Positions 39,654-48,747 of a DNA stretch of 64,000 bases are shown in pieces. The notes under the pieces were generated by a model that saw only the letters and a program-made list of their open reading frames with translations, had not been told where the DNA came from and ran no database searches. How positions within the stretch are numbered: the first letter of the stretch is position 1; every line of letters starts with the position of its first letter. The translations under genes were made by a program, and so were the position numbers. Source of the DNA: Streptomyces subrutilus (GTDB lineage: Bacteria > Actinomycetota > Actinomycetes > Streptomycetales > Streptomycetaceae); contig NZ_CP023701.1 of assembly GCF_008704535.1 (NCBI RefSeq), positions 62,001-126,000 of the forward strand. Reading direction: 5' to 3'.

Positions 39654-41789
39654 TCAGGGCCGGGTGGCGCGGGCCGCGGCCGCCGTCAGGGTCCGGGCGA
39701 GGGCAGCGGCCCGACCGGTGGCGGTGGCCGGTGCGGCGGCGATCGCGACGCGGGGCGGGTGCCAGCCGTGCGCGGCGATGCGTTCGGCGACCTCGCAGGC
39801 CAGGTCGCCGGCGCCGGTGAACCCGGCCAGCAGCAGCGGCTCGTCGCGGGCGAGGGCGGGCCGCAGCGCGGCCAGGACGGTGCGCGCGTCGGCGGGCGGG
39901 CGCAGCGTGGTCAGTTCCTGCGGGCCGGGGTAGGCGGCGGCGAGCGTGTCGTAGCAGCCGGGGGGTGCGCCGGGCGGCGGGATCAGGCAGATGGTGCCGG
40001 CGCCGGTGCGCGCCGCCGCGCGCAGGACGCTCAGGGTGCGGGCGGTGTGGCCGGGTGCGGGGTGCGGTGGGGGTGCCGGTTGCGGGTGCGCGGTGAGCAG
40101 CGCCAGGGCATGGGCGACGGTGGCGGTGACGGGCTGCTCGGCGGTGTCGGGCAGGGTGCGCAGCAGTCGGGCGGTACGGGCGAGTGCCCGGGCGGCGTCG
40201 GCGTCGGTGAGGTGTGTGCGGTGGTGGACGGCGGTGAGGACGAGGCCGCCCCCGGTGTCGTGGTGGGCGGTGATCGTCAGCGGGAGGGCGGTGGCGGCGG
40301 TGATGGTTTCGGCGGCACCGGTACGGACGCCTTCGGCGGCGAGTTCGGTGGGGACGGGGTCGTCGGCGGGCCCGTCGGGGGCGTGGGCCTCGAAGTCGAT
40401 GAGGGCCCCGGGAAGCCGGAGGCCGTGGTCACCGTGGTCGCCGGGGCCGTCGCGGTGGCCGGGGGTCCAGGCGGCGGCCTGGGCGGGGGCGACCCATTCG
40501 TAGGACGACGCGTCCAGGACCTGGCCCGCCAGGGTGGCCAGCAGGCTGGTCAGCGGGACGGCCGGGTCGATGCGCGCGTGCAGGGGGACGGCGCTGCGCA
40601 GCGGGCCGGGGAGGCGGTCGGCGCCGGGCAGGGGGATGCCGCGGCCGGAGACCGCCGCGGCGAAGCCGATCGGGCCCGGGGCGGGGTGGGTGTGGTGGGC
40701 CTGGAGGGCCCAGGCGGCGTGCAGGGCGGTGCTCTCCGAGGCGCCCTGGTCGGCGGCCCAGCGGCGCAGGCGCCGTGCCTCGTACGGGGTGAGCCGCTCG
40801 CGGGTGCGGCCGTGTCCGCGGGCGTGTCCGCGCGGGGGTGGGCCGACCGGTGTCGGGTCCGCGGGCGGGGCGGCGGGGTGTGCGGGGGCGGGCCGGGGGG
40901 TGGCCGGTGCGGGGTGCGGGGTGGGGCGGGACCAGAACCGGCGGGCTTCGTGGAGGTCTTGGGCGGCGGTCCAGCGCAGGTGGTCGCGGATGTCGGGGCG
41001 GCGTTCGCGGCCGGCGGGCCGGCCGTCGGCGAGGTAGGCCCGGTGCAGGGCGCGGCGCAGGAGGCGTGCGCTCCAGTTGTCGAGGAGGGCCTGGTGGTAG
41101 GTGAGGAGCACCCTGGAGGCGGGTTCGGGGTGCGGCTGTTCTTCCAGGACGGTGATCCTGAGGGCGGCGGGCCGGTGGAGGTCGAACTCCCGCGTGCGTT
41201 CGGCCCGTAGCAGCGTCTGCCAGTCGGTGCCGGAGCGGGTGTGGCGGTGGAGTTCGGGGGTGGCGTGCGGGTGGACGGTGAAGCGGGGGCCGTCGCCGGG
41301 TGCGGCGGGGCGGGCCAGGGCGGTGCGCAGGACGGCCTCGGTGTCGTGGAGGTGCTGCCAGGCGGTGGTGAAGCGGTGGTGGTCGAGCGGTCCGTGCCAG
41401 CGCCAGTGGAGCTGTTCGACGTGCAGGCCGGATCCGGGGTGGGTCAGGGCGTCGAGGAGTACCGCGCGCTGGAGGGCGGTGGCGGGCAGGGCGGTGTCCG
41501 GCCGGTGCGGGGGCCGGCCGGTGTCGGGGAGGGGGTGCGGGTGCGGGTGGCGGGGGGCGGGGGCGGCGGGGGCTCCGGTCAGGAGGTCGCCGAGGCGTCC
41601 GGCGGGGTAGGGCGGTGGGGGCAGCGTGAGGGTGTGGTGGTGGTCGGTGTGGCGGTGCAGGGTCGGGGTGCAGGGCGGCAGGGCCGCCAGGGCGGCGGTG
41701 AGCGCCGCGGGGGTGAGCTCGCCGTGGAGGTCGAGGGAGGGCGGGGGTCCGGGGGTGACGACCACGGTCATGGCCACGGTGGCGGCCAT
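39654..41789 (-). CDS. Stand-alone condensation-domain protein with degenerate active sites and thioesterase-like tail
   Basis: 711 residues. Residues of about 95-560 follow an NRPS condensation domain ([18 protein letters not shown], a core at 232-240, [33 protein letters not shown]). The catalytic HHxxxDG is changed to HQALLDN, so the second His is Gln233. The last 110 or so residues look like an alpha/beta-hydrolase thioesterase fragment, but the nucleophile elbow reads AGFTGAGD, with Thr where Ser is expected. It may be a non-canonical acyltransferase or a structural partner. His/Pro-rich throughout. ATG at 41789 has GGAGGG at about 6 nt. Transcribed toward metK. Confidence 0.7.
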   Translation of the reverse strand: MAATVAMTVVVTPGPPPSLDLHGELTPAALTAALAALPPCTPTLHRHTDHHHTLTLPPPPYPAGRLGDLLTGAPAAPAPRHPHPHPLPDTGRPPHRPDTALPATALQRAVLLDALTHPGSGLHVEQLHWRWHGPLDHHRFTTAWQHLHDTEAVLRTALARPAAPGDGPRFTVHPHATPELHRHTRSGTDWQTLLRAERTREFDLHRPAALRITVLEEQPHPEPASRVLLTYHQALLDNWSARLLRRALHRAYLADGRPAGRERRPDIRDHLRWTAAQDLHEARRFWSRPTPHPAPATPRPAPAHPAAPPADPTPVGPPPRGHARGHGRTRERLTPYEARRLRRWAADQGASESTALHAAWALQAHHTHPAPGPIGFAAAVSGRGIPLPGADRLPGPLRSAVPLHARIDPAVPLTSLLATLAGQVLDASSYEWVAPAQAAAWTPGHRDGPGDHGDHGLRLPGALIDFEAHAPDGPADDPVPTELAAEGVRTGAAETITAATALPLTITAHHDTGGGLVLTAVHHRTHLTDADAARALARTARLLRTLPDTAEQPVTATVAHALALLTAHPQPAPPPHPAPGHTARTLSVLRAAARTGAGTICLIPPPGAPPGCYDTLAAAYPGPQELTTLRPPADARTVLAALRPALARDEPLLLAGFTGAGDLACEVAERIAAHGWHPPRVAIAAAPATATGRAAALARTLTAAAARATRP

Positions 41790-42205
41790 CGCTTCCCTCC
41801 TCTTCCCTTTCGGCCTCGGCGGCCCCGGCTCGGTCGGCCGTGGGTCTCCGGTGTGCGCTGTGCGGTGTCTGGTGTGCGGTCGCTGGTGTGCGGTGTCGTG
41901 CTGTCGTCGGTGGTGGGGGCGGGCGCGGGCGGGTGCGCGTGTGCCGCGCGCCGGCGGCTGCCTGCGGGTACGGATGCGTCCGTGTCTGCGTGTGCGGGTG
42001 CGCGGCCTCGTGTGGGCTGGTGGTGTGGATCGTGCGGGACTCATGCGGGTCTCGTGGGGGACACGGCCGGACATGGTCTGTTGTCGAGGATTCTTGCCGC
42101 CGGTCCTCGGTTCGTCCTTGAGAGCGCGTCGAGCGGGGAGGGGCCGCTCCCCCGGTCCCCGCTCGACCCCGTGTGTCGGGGTCCGCGCCCGGTGTGCGGA
42201 CTCGG
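41790..42205. other. Gene-free stretch between the oxidase and condensation-domain genes
   Basis: 416 bp. The part near 42128-42167 is a terminator for the multicopper oxidase: a 12-bp stem GTCGAGCGGGGA with its complement at 42156-42167. The rest holds imperfect GGTGTGCGGT repeats (about 41845-41905) and the expected promoter of the condensation-domain gene, which I cannot pinpoint. Confidence 0.55.
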
Positions 42206-43681
42206 CTACCGGATGCGGAAGTTGGCCATCATGCCCATCGCGGAGTGGTCCAGGAGGTGGCAGTGGTAGACGTAGGTGCCCTTGTAGGTGTCGAAGGTGG
42301 CGTGCAGTTTGACGCTCTCGCCGGGGAAGAGGCGCACGGTGTCCTTCAGGCCGGCCTCGGCGGGGCCGGCCGGGGCGCCGTTGCGTTCCAGGACCCGGAA
42401 CTGGACCAGGTGCATGTGGAAGTTGTGCGGGACGACCTTGTTGGTGTTGGTGACGGTCCAGATCTCCGAGGTGCCGTGGGCGACGGTCTGGTCGATGCGC
42501 TGGGGGTCCCAGACCTGGCCGTCCATGAACCCCCGCGGTTCCTGGCGGCCGTCCTCGTCCATGCTCAGGACGATGCTGCGCTGGACGGTGGCCCTGCGCA
42601 GGGCGGGCAGGGTGCGCAGGACGTCCGGGACGCGGCTGGGGTCGGGGGCGGTGCGCACGACGTCGAAGCGGAGCACCTTGCCGACCTGGTCGGGGGTGCC
42701 GGGGCCCAGGGTGTTCTCCAGGACGATCCTGGTGCCGACGGGGTAGCGGGAGAAGTCGATGACGACGTCGGCGCGTTCGGCCGGGGACAGTCCCACGGTG
42801 TCGGTGGTGAAGGGGCGTTCCAGCAGGCCGCCGTCGGAGCCGATCTGGATCATCTGGCCGCCGTCGGACAGGCGCAGTTGGAAGAAGCGCATGTTGGAGG
42901 AGTTCAGGAGGCGGAAGCGGTACTTGCGGGCGGCGACCTCGAAGTAGGGGCTGGGGCGGCCGTTGGCGAGGATGGTGGTCCGGCCGAAGACGTCGTCCAT
43001 GACGTAGACGAGCTGGCCGCTCTCGTCGAAGTGGGCGTCGCGCAGGGCGATGGGGACCTCGTACTGGCCGGCGGGCAGCGGCAGGGACCGTTCGGTGTCG
43101 TCGGAGAGGAGGTAGGTCGCGGACAGGCCGCGGTAGACGTGTTCGGATTCCATGTGGTGGGCGTGGTCGTGGAACCAGAGGCCGGCGGCGAGCTGCTGGT
43201 TGGGGTAGGTGTAGGTGCGCGAGGTGCCCGGTCCGAAGGTGTCCATGGGGCCGCCGTCGTTCTCCGGTGAGACGTTGCCGCCGTGGAGGTGGACGGAGAC
43301 GGGCATGGTGAGGGTGTTGCGGTGGCGGATGACGACCTTGCGGCCGCTGCGGGCGCGCAGCACGGGGCCCGGGAACTGGCCGTCGTAGGTGAGGACCTTC
43401 GTCTGGACGCCGGGGATGATCTCCCGGCTCACTTCCTTGAGGGTGAGCGCGTAGGTGTCCTGGCCGCCGAGCTGGGATATCGGGGCGAGCACCGGGAGGG
43501 TGGGCATGCGCACGGTGAAGGCCGGTGGGACGGTGACCGGTTTCACGGGGGCGCCGGCCGCGGTGGCGGCGTCGGCCTGGGCGGTCCGGGCGTTGAGCAG
43601 CGGGGCGAGGCCGCCGGTGGTGAGCAGGCCCGCTCCGGTCGCGGCGAGGGCTCCGCCGAGCACGCTGCGTCTGGTGACCAT
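42206..43681 (-). CDS. Secreted multicopper oxidase (CotA/phenoxazinone-synthase type)
   Basis: 491 residues. A Tat-like signal (VTRRSVLGGALAATGAGLL) is followed by three cupredoxin domains. Copper ligands: HLHGG 131-135, HDHAHH 171-176, and near the C-terminus HNFHMHLVQF and YHCHLLDHSAMGM, so T1 and the T2/T3 cluster are all present. Ends MANFRIR. It oxidises phenols, aminophenols or similar electron-rich aromatics with O2. Its own terminator and a divergent promoter shared with the decarboxylase place it at the cluster edge. ATG at 43681 has AGGAGGA upstream. A late oxidative coupling step is possible but not shown. Confidence 0.88.
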   Translation of the reverse strand: MVTRRSVLGGALAATGAGLLTTGGLAPLLNARTAQADAATAAGAPVKPVTVPPAFTVRMPTLPVLAPISQLGGQDTYALTLKEVSREIIPGVQTKVLTYDGQFPGPVLRARSGRKVVIRHRNTLTMPVSVHLHGGNVSPENDGGPMDTFGPGTSRTYTYPNQQLAAGLWFHDHAHHMESEHVYRGLSATYLLSDDTERSLPLPAGQYEVPIALRDAHFDESGQLVYVMDDVFGRTTILANGRPSPYFEVAARKYRFRLLNSSNMRFFQLRLSDGGQMIQIGSDGGLLERPFTTDTVGLSPAERADVVIDFSRYPVGTRIVLENTLGPGTPDQVGKVLRFDVVRTAPDPSRVPDVLRTLPALRRATVQRSIVLSMDEDGRQEPRGFMDGQVWDPQRIDQTVAHGTSEIWTVTNTNKVVPHNFHMHLVQFRVLERNGAPAGPAEAGLKDTVRLFPGESVKLHATFDTYKGTYVYHCHLLDHSAMGMMANFRIR

Positions 43682-43845
43682 GGGTTTTCCTCCTGGGAAG
43701 GGTGGGTGCGCGCGGGTGTCCGTGGGCGGGGCCGGGCAGGGTGCGGGGCCGGTGGGCGGTGCGTCTCGCGCGGGTGTGGCGCCGCGAGTGCACCAGATGC
43801 GCCTTGCGGGTCGGTGGAGCCGGGATGGTGTGCGGGGGTGCGGCG

Positions 43846-43906
43846 TTGCGCGGGCCTTGCGGGGGCTGGGCAAGGCTCCTCGTGCGTACGTACGACCGCG
43901 TACGCG
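43846..43906 (+). promoter_or_regulatory. Heptamer pair and twin palindromes upstream of the decarboxylase
   Basis: TTGCGCG (43846-43852) and TTGCGGG (43857-43863) are 11 bp apart, the SARP-type layout seen at three other promoters of the cluster, although no good -10 lies 8 bp on. Next to them are two perfect 10-bp palindromes, CGTACGTACG (43885-43894) and CGCGTACGCG (43897-43906), with centres 12 bp apart, a likely separate operator. Confidence 0.5.
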
Positions 43907-43949
43907 CGACTTGGGCCGCTGTCCGGGCGGTCCGCTGGGGGAGGCTCCC

Positions 43950-45344
43950 GTGGATCTGCACGACCTGCACGACTTACGCGACTGGCTGCCGCGTGCGCTG
44001 GGGGTGGCGGAGCGGTGGGGCGGGCAGTTCGGCCCGTACGAGACCCATGACGCGCACCGGGTCCGGCCCGAGGCGTTCGCCGAGGCCTTCGACCGGCTGG
44101 CGAAGCGGATGGACCACAACTATCCGTTCTTCCACCCGCGTTACGCCGGACAGATGGTCAAGCCGCCGCATCCGGCGGCCGTGACGGGCTATCTGACCGC
44201 GATGCTGTTCAACCCGAACAACCATGCCGCCGAGGGCGGTCCGGCGACCACGGAGATGGAGCGCGAGGCGGTCGCGGAGCTGGCCGGGATGTTCGGGCTC
44301 GCCGCGCACGTGGGGCACCTGACGACCAGCGGCACGATGGCCAACCTGGAGGCGCTGTACGTCGCCCGGCAGCTGCATCCGGACCGCGGTGTCGCCTACA
44401 GCTCGGAGTGCCACTACACCCACGAGCGGATGTGCCACGTCCTGGGCGTGGAGGGCCACCGGGTACCCGCCGACGCGCACGGGCGGATCGATCTGGGCGC
44501 GTTGGAGGAGGTGCTGCGCGGCGGTCGGGTCGGCACGGTCGTCGTCACCACGGGCACCACCGGGCTGGGCGCGGTCGACCCGGTCCACGAGGTGGTGGTG
44601 CTGGCGCGGCGGTACGGGGTGCGGGTGCACGTCGACGCGGCGTACGGCGGGTTCTACGCGATCCTGGGCCGGGCGGGTGCGGGCGGCGTCGACGCGGCGC
44701 CGTGGCGGGCGATCGCCGAGTGCGACTCGGTGGTGGTCGATCCGCACAAGCAGGGGCTCCAGCCGTACGGGTGCGGGGCGGTGCTGTTCCCCGATCCGCG
44801 GGCCGGCCGGCACTTCGCGCACGATTCGCCGTACACGTACTTCACCGACGCGGAGCTGCACCTGGGCGAGATCAGCCTGGAGTGCTCGCGGGCGGGTGCG
44901 GCGGCGGCCGGGCTGTGGCTGACGCTGCAGCTGCTGCCGCTGACCGTGGACGGCTTCGGGCGGATCCTGGCCGCGAACCGGCGGGCCGCGCTGCGCTGGG
45001 CCGAGCTGCTGGAGGGCTCGGCGGAGCTGGAGCTGTACCAGCGTCCGGACCTGGACATCGTGACGTACTTCCCGGCGACCGCCGACGGCCGGCTGTCCTC
45101 GATCGACGCGGCGTCCGAGCGGCTGCTGCGCGACGGGATGACGGCGGAGGCGGACCCGGTGTTCCTGAGCGTGCTGCGCGCGGACGCGGAGGCGTTCGTG
45201 GCGCGCCATCCGGGGTTGGTGGCGGACGCGGACGCGGCGCGGGTGATGCGCAGCGTGCTGATCAAGCCGGAGTCCGAGCACTACCTGCCGGTGCTGCACG
45301 GGCGGGTGGCGGAACTCGCCGCGCGCGGCCGCGTCGCGCCCTGA
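43950..45344 (+). CDS. PLP-dependent group II amino-acid decarboxylase
   Basis: 464 residues. HNYPFFHPRYAGQMVKPPHP near residue 56, the cofactor ring-stacking/phosphate segment LTTSGTMANLEAL, DAAYGG 229-234 with the Asp that contacts the PLP nitrogen, and VVVDPHKQG with Lys267 forming the Schiff base. It should decarboxylate an aromatic or basic amino acid to an amine; which one is not clear (Trp, Tyr and diaminobutyrate are all plausible from neighbours). GTG at 43950 has GGGAGG at 5 nt; the longer open frame upstream would include the promoter palindromes. Confidence 0.85.
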   Translation: MDLHDLHDLRDWLPRALGVAERWGGQFGPYETHDAHRVRPEAFAEAFDRLAKRMDHNYPFFHPRYAGQMVKPPHPAAVTGYLTAMLFNPNNHAAEGGPATTEMEREAVAELAGMFGLAAHVGHLTTSGTMANLEALYVARQLHPDRGVAYSSECHYTHERMCHVLGVEGHRVPADAHGRIDLGALEEVLRGGRVGTVVVTTGTTGLGAVDPVHEVVVLARRYGVRVHVDAAYGGFYAILGRAGAGGVDAAPWRAIAECDSVVVDPHKQGLQPYGCGAVLFPDPRAGRHFAHDSPYTYFTDAELHLGEISLECSRAGAAAAGLWLTLQLLPLTVDGFGRILAANRRAALRWAELLEGSAELELYQRPDLDIVTYFPATADGRLSSIDAASERLLRDGMTAEADPVFLSVLRADAEAFVARHPGLVADADAARVMRSVLIKPESEHYLPVLHGRVAELAARGRVAP

Positions 45345-45483
45345 CCGCCGCGCGCCGGGGCGTCCCGCCCTGGTGTGCCCGTTCGTGCGGCCTGCCGGGA
45401 GTGCCCCGCGCTCCCCCGGTGTGCCGCTTCCCGCCGTCCCTCCCCCGCGCCGGTCCGGTTCCGGCGCGGCCCGTCTCGTCCCG

Positions 45484-45640
45484 CCGCTCGTCCCGTCCGA
45501 ACCGCTCGTCCGGCTCGACCCGTCCGAACCGCTCGACCCGTCCGAACCGCTCGTCCACCTCGTACCACTCGTACCGCTCGTCCAGCTCGTCCTGTCCGTC
45601 CGGCTTTTCGTCCCGTCCGTCCTGCTCGTGCGTTCGTTCT
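45484..45640. repeat. Tandem CGTCCGAACCGCTCG-type repeat
   Basis: Within the 325-bp gap between the decarboxylase and GNAT genes, a 15-18-bp unit with core CCGTCCGAACCGCTCG is repeated three times and decays into shorter CTCGTACCA/CTCGTCC units. No gene is supported. It resembles the glpK-glpD spacer in being polymorphic-looking, low-complexity sequence. Confidence 0.65.
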
Positions 45641-45669
45641 TCCGTCTCCCGTGACCGGAGGTCCCCGTC

Positions 45670-46269
45670 GTGTCCCCGACCCTGTCCCCCTCCCCCAGCC
45701 GGCTGAGCCGATCGGCCGTCGCCCATTTGTCCTCGCTCCTGGCGTCCTCCTTCCACGAGGACGCCCTGACCCGCTGGATGATCCCCGACGACCGGCTGCG
45801 CGCCGAGCTGCTGCCGGGGTTCTTCCGTGTGTTCGTGGAACTGTCCGCCGCCTACGACGGGGTGCTGACCAGCCCCGACGGCGAGGCGGTCCTGCTGTTC
45901 CTGCCGCCCGGCGCCGAGCCCGACGGCCAGGCCCTGGACGCGGCCTTCACCGAGGCGCTGGGCGGGTACGCCGGTGCGCTGCGCACCATCGCCGAGCTCC
46001 AGGCCACCGCCCACCCGGTGGACCGGCCGCACTACTACGTCTCGTTCGGGGCGGTGCGCCCCGGCCGCCAGCAGGGCGGCCTGATGTCCGGGCTGCTGGG
46101 CGAGGTCGGGGCCCGGGCGGACGCCGCGGGCGTCGGCTCGTACGGGGAGGCCAGCTCGCCGGGCGGCGAGGCCGTGACCCGGCGCAGCGGTTTCGTGCCG
46201 CTGGGCCCGGACCTCGTGCTGCCCGGGAACGGACCGTCACTGCGACCGATGTGGAGGGATGCCCGATGA
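45670..46269 (+). CDS. GNAT-like N-acetyltransferase
   Basis: 199 residues. SSLLASSFHEDALTRWMIPDDRLR, then FVELSAAYDGVLTS, HYYVSFGAVRPGRQQGGLMSGLLGEVGARADAAGVGSYGEAS, with the acetyl-CoA loop in RPGRQQGGLMSGLL. The layout is that of a GNAT enzyme with a shortened end. GTG at 45670 has GGAGG at 8 nt. Overlaps the next gene (ATGA), so the two are co-translated. Acceptor unknown; an amine made by the upstream decarboxylase is one possibility. Confidence 0.75.
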   Translation: MSPTLSPSPSRLSRSAVAHLSSLLASSFHEDALTRWMIPDDRLRAELLPGFFRVFVELSAAYDGVLTSPDGEAVLLFLPPGAEPDGQALDAAFTEALGGYAGALRTIAELQATAHPVDRPHYYVSFGAVRPGRQQGGLMSGLLGEVGARADAAGVGSYGEASSPGGEAVTRRSGFVPLGPDLVLPGNGPSLRPMWRDAR

Positions 46270-46898
46270 GGGGCGACGACCTGATCCAGTCGTGGACCAC
46301 CGGACAGGTGTCCCGCGGGGAGGTCCCGGCCGAGGCGCTGGGGCCGCTGTTGCAAGTGCTCGACTGGAGCCGTGACTTCCTCGTCTCCAGCCATCCCGAG
46401 CTGGGGCGCACCGGCCCGGTGTGCCCGTACACGCAGCCCTCGCTGCGCAAGGAGCTCTTCCATCTGGCGCTGCCGTCCGCGGACTGCGACAACCTGGCGC
46501 TGGCCGTGGACTCGCTGCGGACCCGGCACGCGGTGCTGTCGCAGCCGTTGTCGCCGGAGGACCGTGAGCTGCTGACGATCCTGCTGGTGCTGCCGGGCTT
46601 CGATCCGACGGATTCGGTGGAGCTGGACGAGTTGCAGCGCAAGGCGAAGGACGAGTTCGTCGCGGAGGGGCTGATGATCGGCCAGTTCCATCCGGTGTGC
46701 GAGGAGCCGGGGCTGTACAACGAGTCGTTCCGGCCGCTGCGTGCTCCGCTGCCGCTGCTGGCGGTCCGCAAGCTCCTGGTGTTCGACCTGCCGTTCCTGG
46801 TGGGCGACGACGCGCACATGGACCACTACCTGCAGCGGTTCGCGCCGGGGATACCGGCGCGGATCCGGGACCAGTTGGTCGGCAAGGTCGTGGCCTGA
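46266..46898 (+). CDS. DUF6875-like protein of unknown function
   Basis: 210 residues, soluble. Notable blocks are VCPYTQPSLRKELFHLALPSADCDNLALAVDSL and LMIGQFHPVCEEPGLYNESFRPLRAPLPLLAVR, with the GQFHP...GLYN pattern typical of a family seen in actinobacterial clusters and lacking an assigned reaction. I cannot name a fold with confidence. The ATG overlaps the acetyltransferase stop, and a terminator shared with the converging operon follows. Confidence 0.65.
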   Translation: MRGDDLIQSWTTGQVSRGEVPAEALGPLLQVLDWSRDFLVSSHPELGRTGPVCPYTQPSLRKELFHLALPSADCDNLALAVDSLRTRHAVLSQPLSPEDRELLTILLVLPGFDPTDSVELDELQRKAKDEFVAEGLMIGQFHPVCEEPGLYNESFRPLRAPLPLLAVRKLLVFDLPFLVGDDAHMDHYLQRFAPGIPARIRDQLVGKVVA

Positions 46899-47016
46899 GG
46901 GCCGGCGGGTCGAGGGGCGGCGGGTTCGGGGCACGGTCCCCGGGCCCGCCGCCTTCGTGCGTACGGGTGCGGGGCGGGGGTCGGTGCGGTCCGCCGGCGG
47001 GTGGGGGCATGCCGAG

Positions 47017-47045
47017 GGGCCGTACCCGCGGTGGGGGTACGGCCC
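47017..47045. terminator. Terminator between convergent cluster operons
   Basis: A perfect 11-bp stem, GGGCCGTACCC with GGGTACGGCCC, and 7-nt loop. It lies 33 bp past the stop of the minus-strand hydrolase gene and 118 bp past the DUF6875-like gene. Confidence 0.75.
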
Positions 47046-47077
47046 GTCGGTGGGTGGTGCGCGGTGGGCGGTGGGGT

Positions 47078-48028
47078 TCAGGGGGCGCCGGCGGAGCGGA
47101 GGCAGTCCTCCAGGAAGGCCAGGGCGCGCAGGTGGTAGGGGGTGGCGGCGTGGCCGAGGCTGACGTTGTGGCCGGCGGCTGCGAGGTGGTCGACGGTGAC
47201 CGAGGGGGACGCGGTCAGGCGGGCGGCCATCGCGGAGAGGGTGGGGGTGTCCAGGTGCCACCAGGCCTCGTGTTCGGCGAAGGTGAGGCGGACGGGGATG
47301 CGGACGTCGGGGGCGAGGGCTTCGAACTGGAGGGGCCAGTGGATGGTTTCGGCTGATTCGCGGGGCGGGGTGGGGGCCAGGAGGGCCCGGCTGGCCTGGA
47401 AGGTGCCGCGGGGGTAGAGGCCCAGGGGGCCCCAGTTGAGTTTGGTGGCGCCGCCGCCGAGGGTCGAGGGGAAGTGCAGGGCCTCGGGGTTGTAGTGGTA
47501 GCCGGTGCCGGAGGTGTCGAGGCCGAGGAGGGGTACGGAGCCGGTGGTGGCGGCGGTGTGCAGGGCGACCTTGCCGCCGTCGGAGTGGCCCAGGAGGAAG
47601 ACGCCGGCGCCGGTGTCGTGGGTGCGGGCGTGTTCCTTGAGGCCGGCGTGGAGGGTCTGGGCCTGTTCGGCGAGGGTCTGGCCGTCGGGCAGGAGGTCGG
47701 CGGAGTCGCCGTAGCCGGGGCGGTCCACGGCCAGGACGGTGTGGCCCAGGGCGGTGGCGAGGGGGATGAAGGAGTTCCAGTAGGCGGCGCGCATGCCGCG
47801 GCCGTGGATCGCCAGGATGGTGGAGCGGGGCGGGCCGGGGGTGGCCGGCCGGGCCAGGAGCGCGGAGAGCGGGACGCCGCCGGCGTCCAGTACGTGGCGC
47901 TCGCACCGGTGGCCGGGCCCGGCCGCGGCGGCTGGGGCCGCGGCCGGGATCGGGGTGGTGGTCGGGGTGGTGGTCGGGGCCGTCGCCGTGGGGGCGGGTG
48001 CGGTGCGGGTGGGTGTGGTGGTGGTCAT
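47078..48028 (-). CDS. Alpha/beta-hydrolase
   Basis: 316 residues. A Thr/Pro/Ala-rich tail of about 40 residues, then ILAIHGRGMRAAYW (oxyanion region HGxG), VLAVDRPGYGDS, nucleophile elbow LLGHSDGGK with catalytic Ser, LTFAEHEAWW (likely acid), and AAGHNVSLG (catalytic His). It could release or hydrolyse an ester, amide or thioester intermediate. Last gene of the trpD-to-hydrolase unit, its ATG overlapping the trpC stop (ATGA). Confidence 0.85.
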   Translation of the reverse strand: MTTTTPTRTAPAPTATAPTTTPTTTPIPAAAPAAAAGPGHRCERHVLDAGGVPLSALLARPATPGPPRSTILAIHGRGMRAAYWNSFIPLATALGHTVLAVDRPGYGDSADLLPDGQTLAEQAQTLHAGLKEHARTHDTGAGVFLLGHSDGGKVALHTAATTGSVPLLGLDTSGTGYHYNPEALHFPSTLGGGATKLNWGPLGLYPRGTFQASRALLAPTPPRESAETIHWPLQFEALAPDVRIPVRLTFAEHEAWWHLDTPTLSAMAARLTASPSVTVDHLAAAGHNVSLGHAATPYHLRALAFLEDCLRSAGAP

Positions 48029-48747
48029 CGCAGGGCCAGCCCCTTGCGGGTGGCGGCGACCTCGTCGACCCACTGGGCGGGCGAGCCGGTGCGCAGCAGG
48101 GAGGTGCCGACGAGGAGGCCGCCGAAGCCGGCGTCGAGGAGGGCGGCGGCGGTGGCGGGGGTGTCGATGCCGCTGGCGCTGACCGGGCAGGCGGCGCCGG
48201 CGGCGCGGACGGCGGGGAGCAGGTCCAGGGAGCGGCCCAGGTCGCCGGCGCCGCGTTCGCGGGTCTTGATGTCCTTGTTGTTGACGGCGATGACGCAGGC
48301 CTCGGGGTGGTGGACGGAGGCGAGTTCGGCTTCCGTGGTGATCTCGACGAAGGGGGTCAGCCCGGTGAGCAGGCATTCGGTGACCAGGGTGCGCATGCTG
48401 GAGGCGGGCAGCAGGGCGGCGGTCAGCAGGACGGCGGAGGCGCCGAGTTCGCGGGCGGTGCGGATCTGGTCCTTGCGGGTGATGAAGTCCTTCTGCAGGA
48501 TCGGCAGTCCGGTCAGGGCGGCGACGTCGCGCAGCAGGGCGGGCGAGCCGCCGAACCAGCGGCCGGTGACCACCGAGATGCAGGGGGCGCCGGCCGTTTC
48601 GTAGGCCTCCACGATGGCGGCGGGGGTGCGGCCGCCGAGCATGTCGTAGCCGTGGGCGTCGCGGCGTTTGACCTCCATCACCACGGGCGTCGGGGAGGCG
48701 AGGAGGGCCTCGAGAAAAGGGAGGCCGGTCCGGTTGGGGTCGGTCAT
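48025..48747 (-). CDS. trpC: Indole-3-glycerol-phosphate synthase homologue (TrpC)
   Basis: 240 residues, shorter at the N-terminus than housekeeping TrpC. Active-site residues kept: Glu25 and Lys27 (VMEVKRRD), Lys86 (ILQKDFIT), Glu135 (FVEITTEAEL) and Asn156 (VNNKDIKT). The usual ESGI is ASGI (residues 191-194), so one conserved Glu is lost. In trp biosynthesis it closes the pyrrole ring of indole from CdRP with loss of CO2 and water. Coupled by ATGA to trpF upstream and to the hydrolase downstream. Probably a cluster-specific copy with a related substrate. Confidence 0.88.
   Translation of the reverse strand: MTDPNRTGLPFLEALLASPTPVVMEVKRRDAHGYDMLGGRTPAAIVEAYETAGAPCISVVTGRWFGGSPALLRDVAALTGLPILQKDFITRKDQIRTARELGASAVLLTAALLPASSMRTLVTECLLTGLTPFVEITTEAELASVHHPEACVIAVNNKDIKTRERGAGDLGRSLDLLPAVRAAGAACPVSASGIDTPATAAALLDAGFGGLLVGTSLLRTGSPAQWVDEVAATRKGLALR

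Noticed and set aside
45262..46032. Minus-strand frame with repeated DERFGRVE-like peptides
   Set aside because: Translation of the tandem DNA repeat; it ends inside the antisense of the decarboxylase and has no family.
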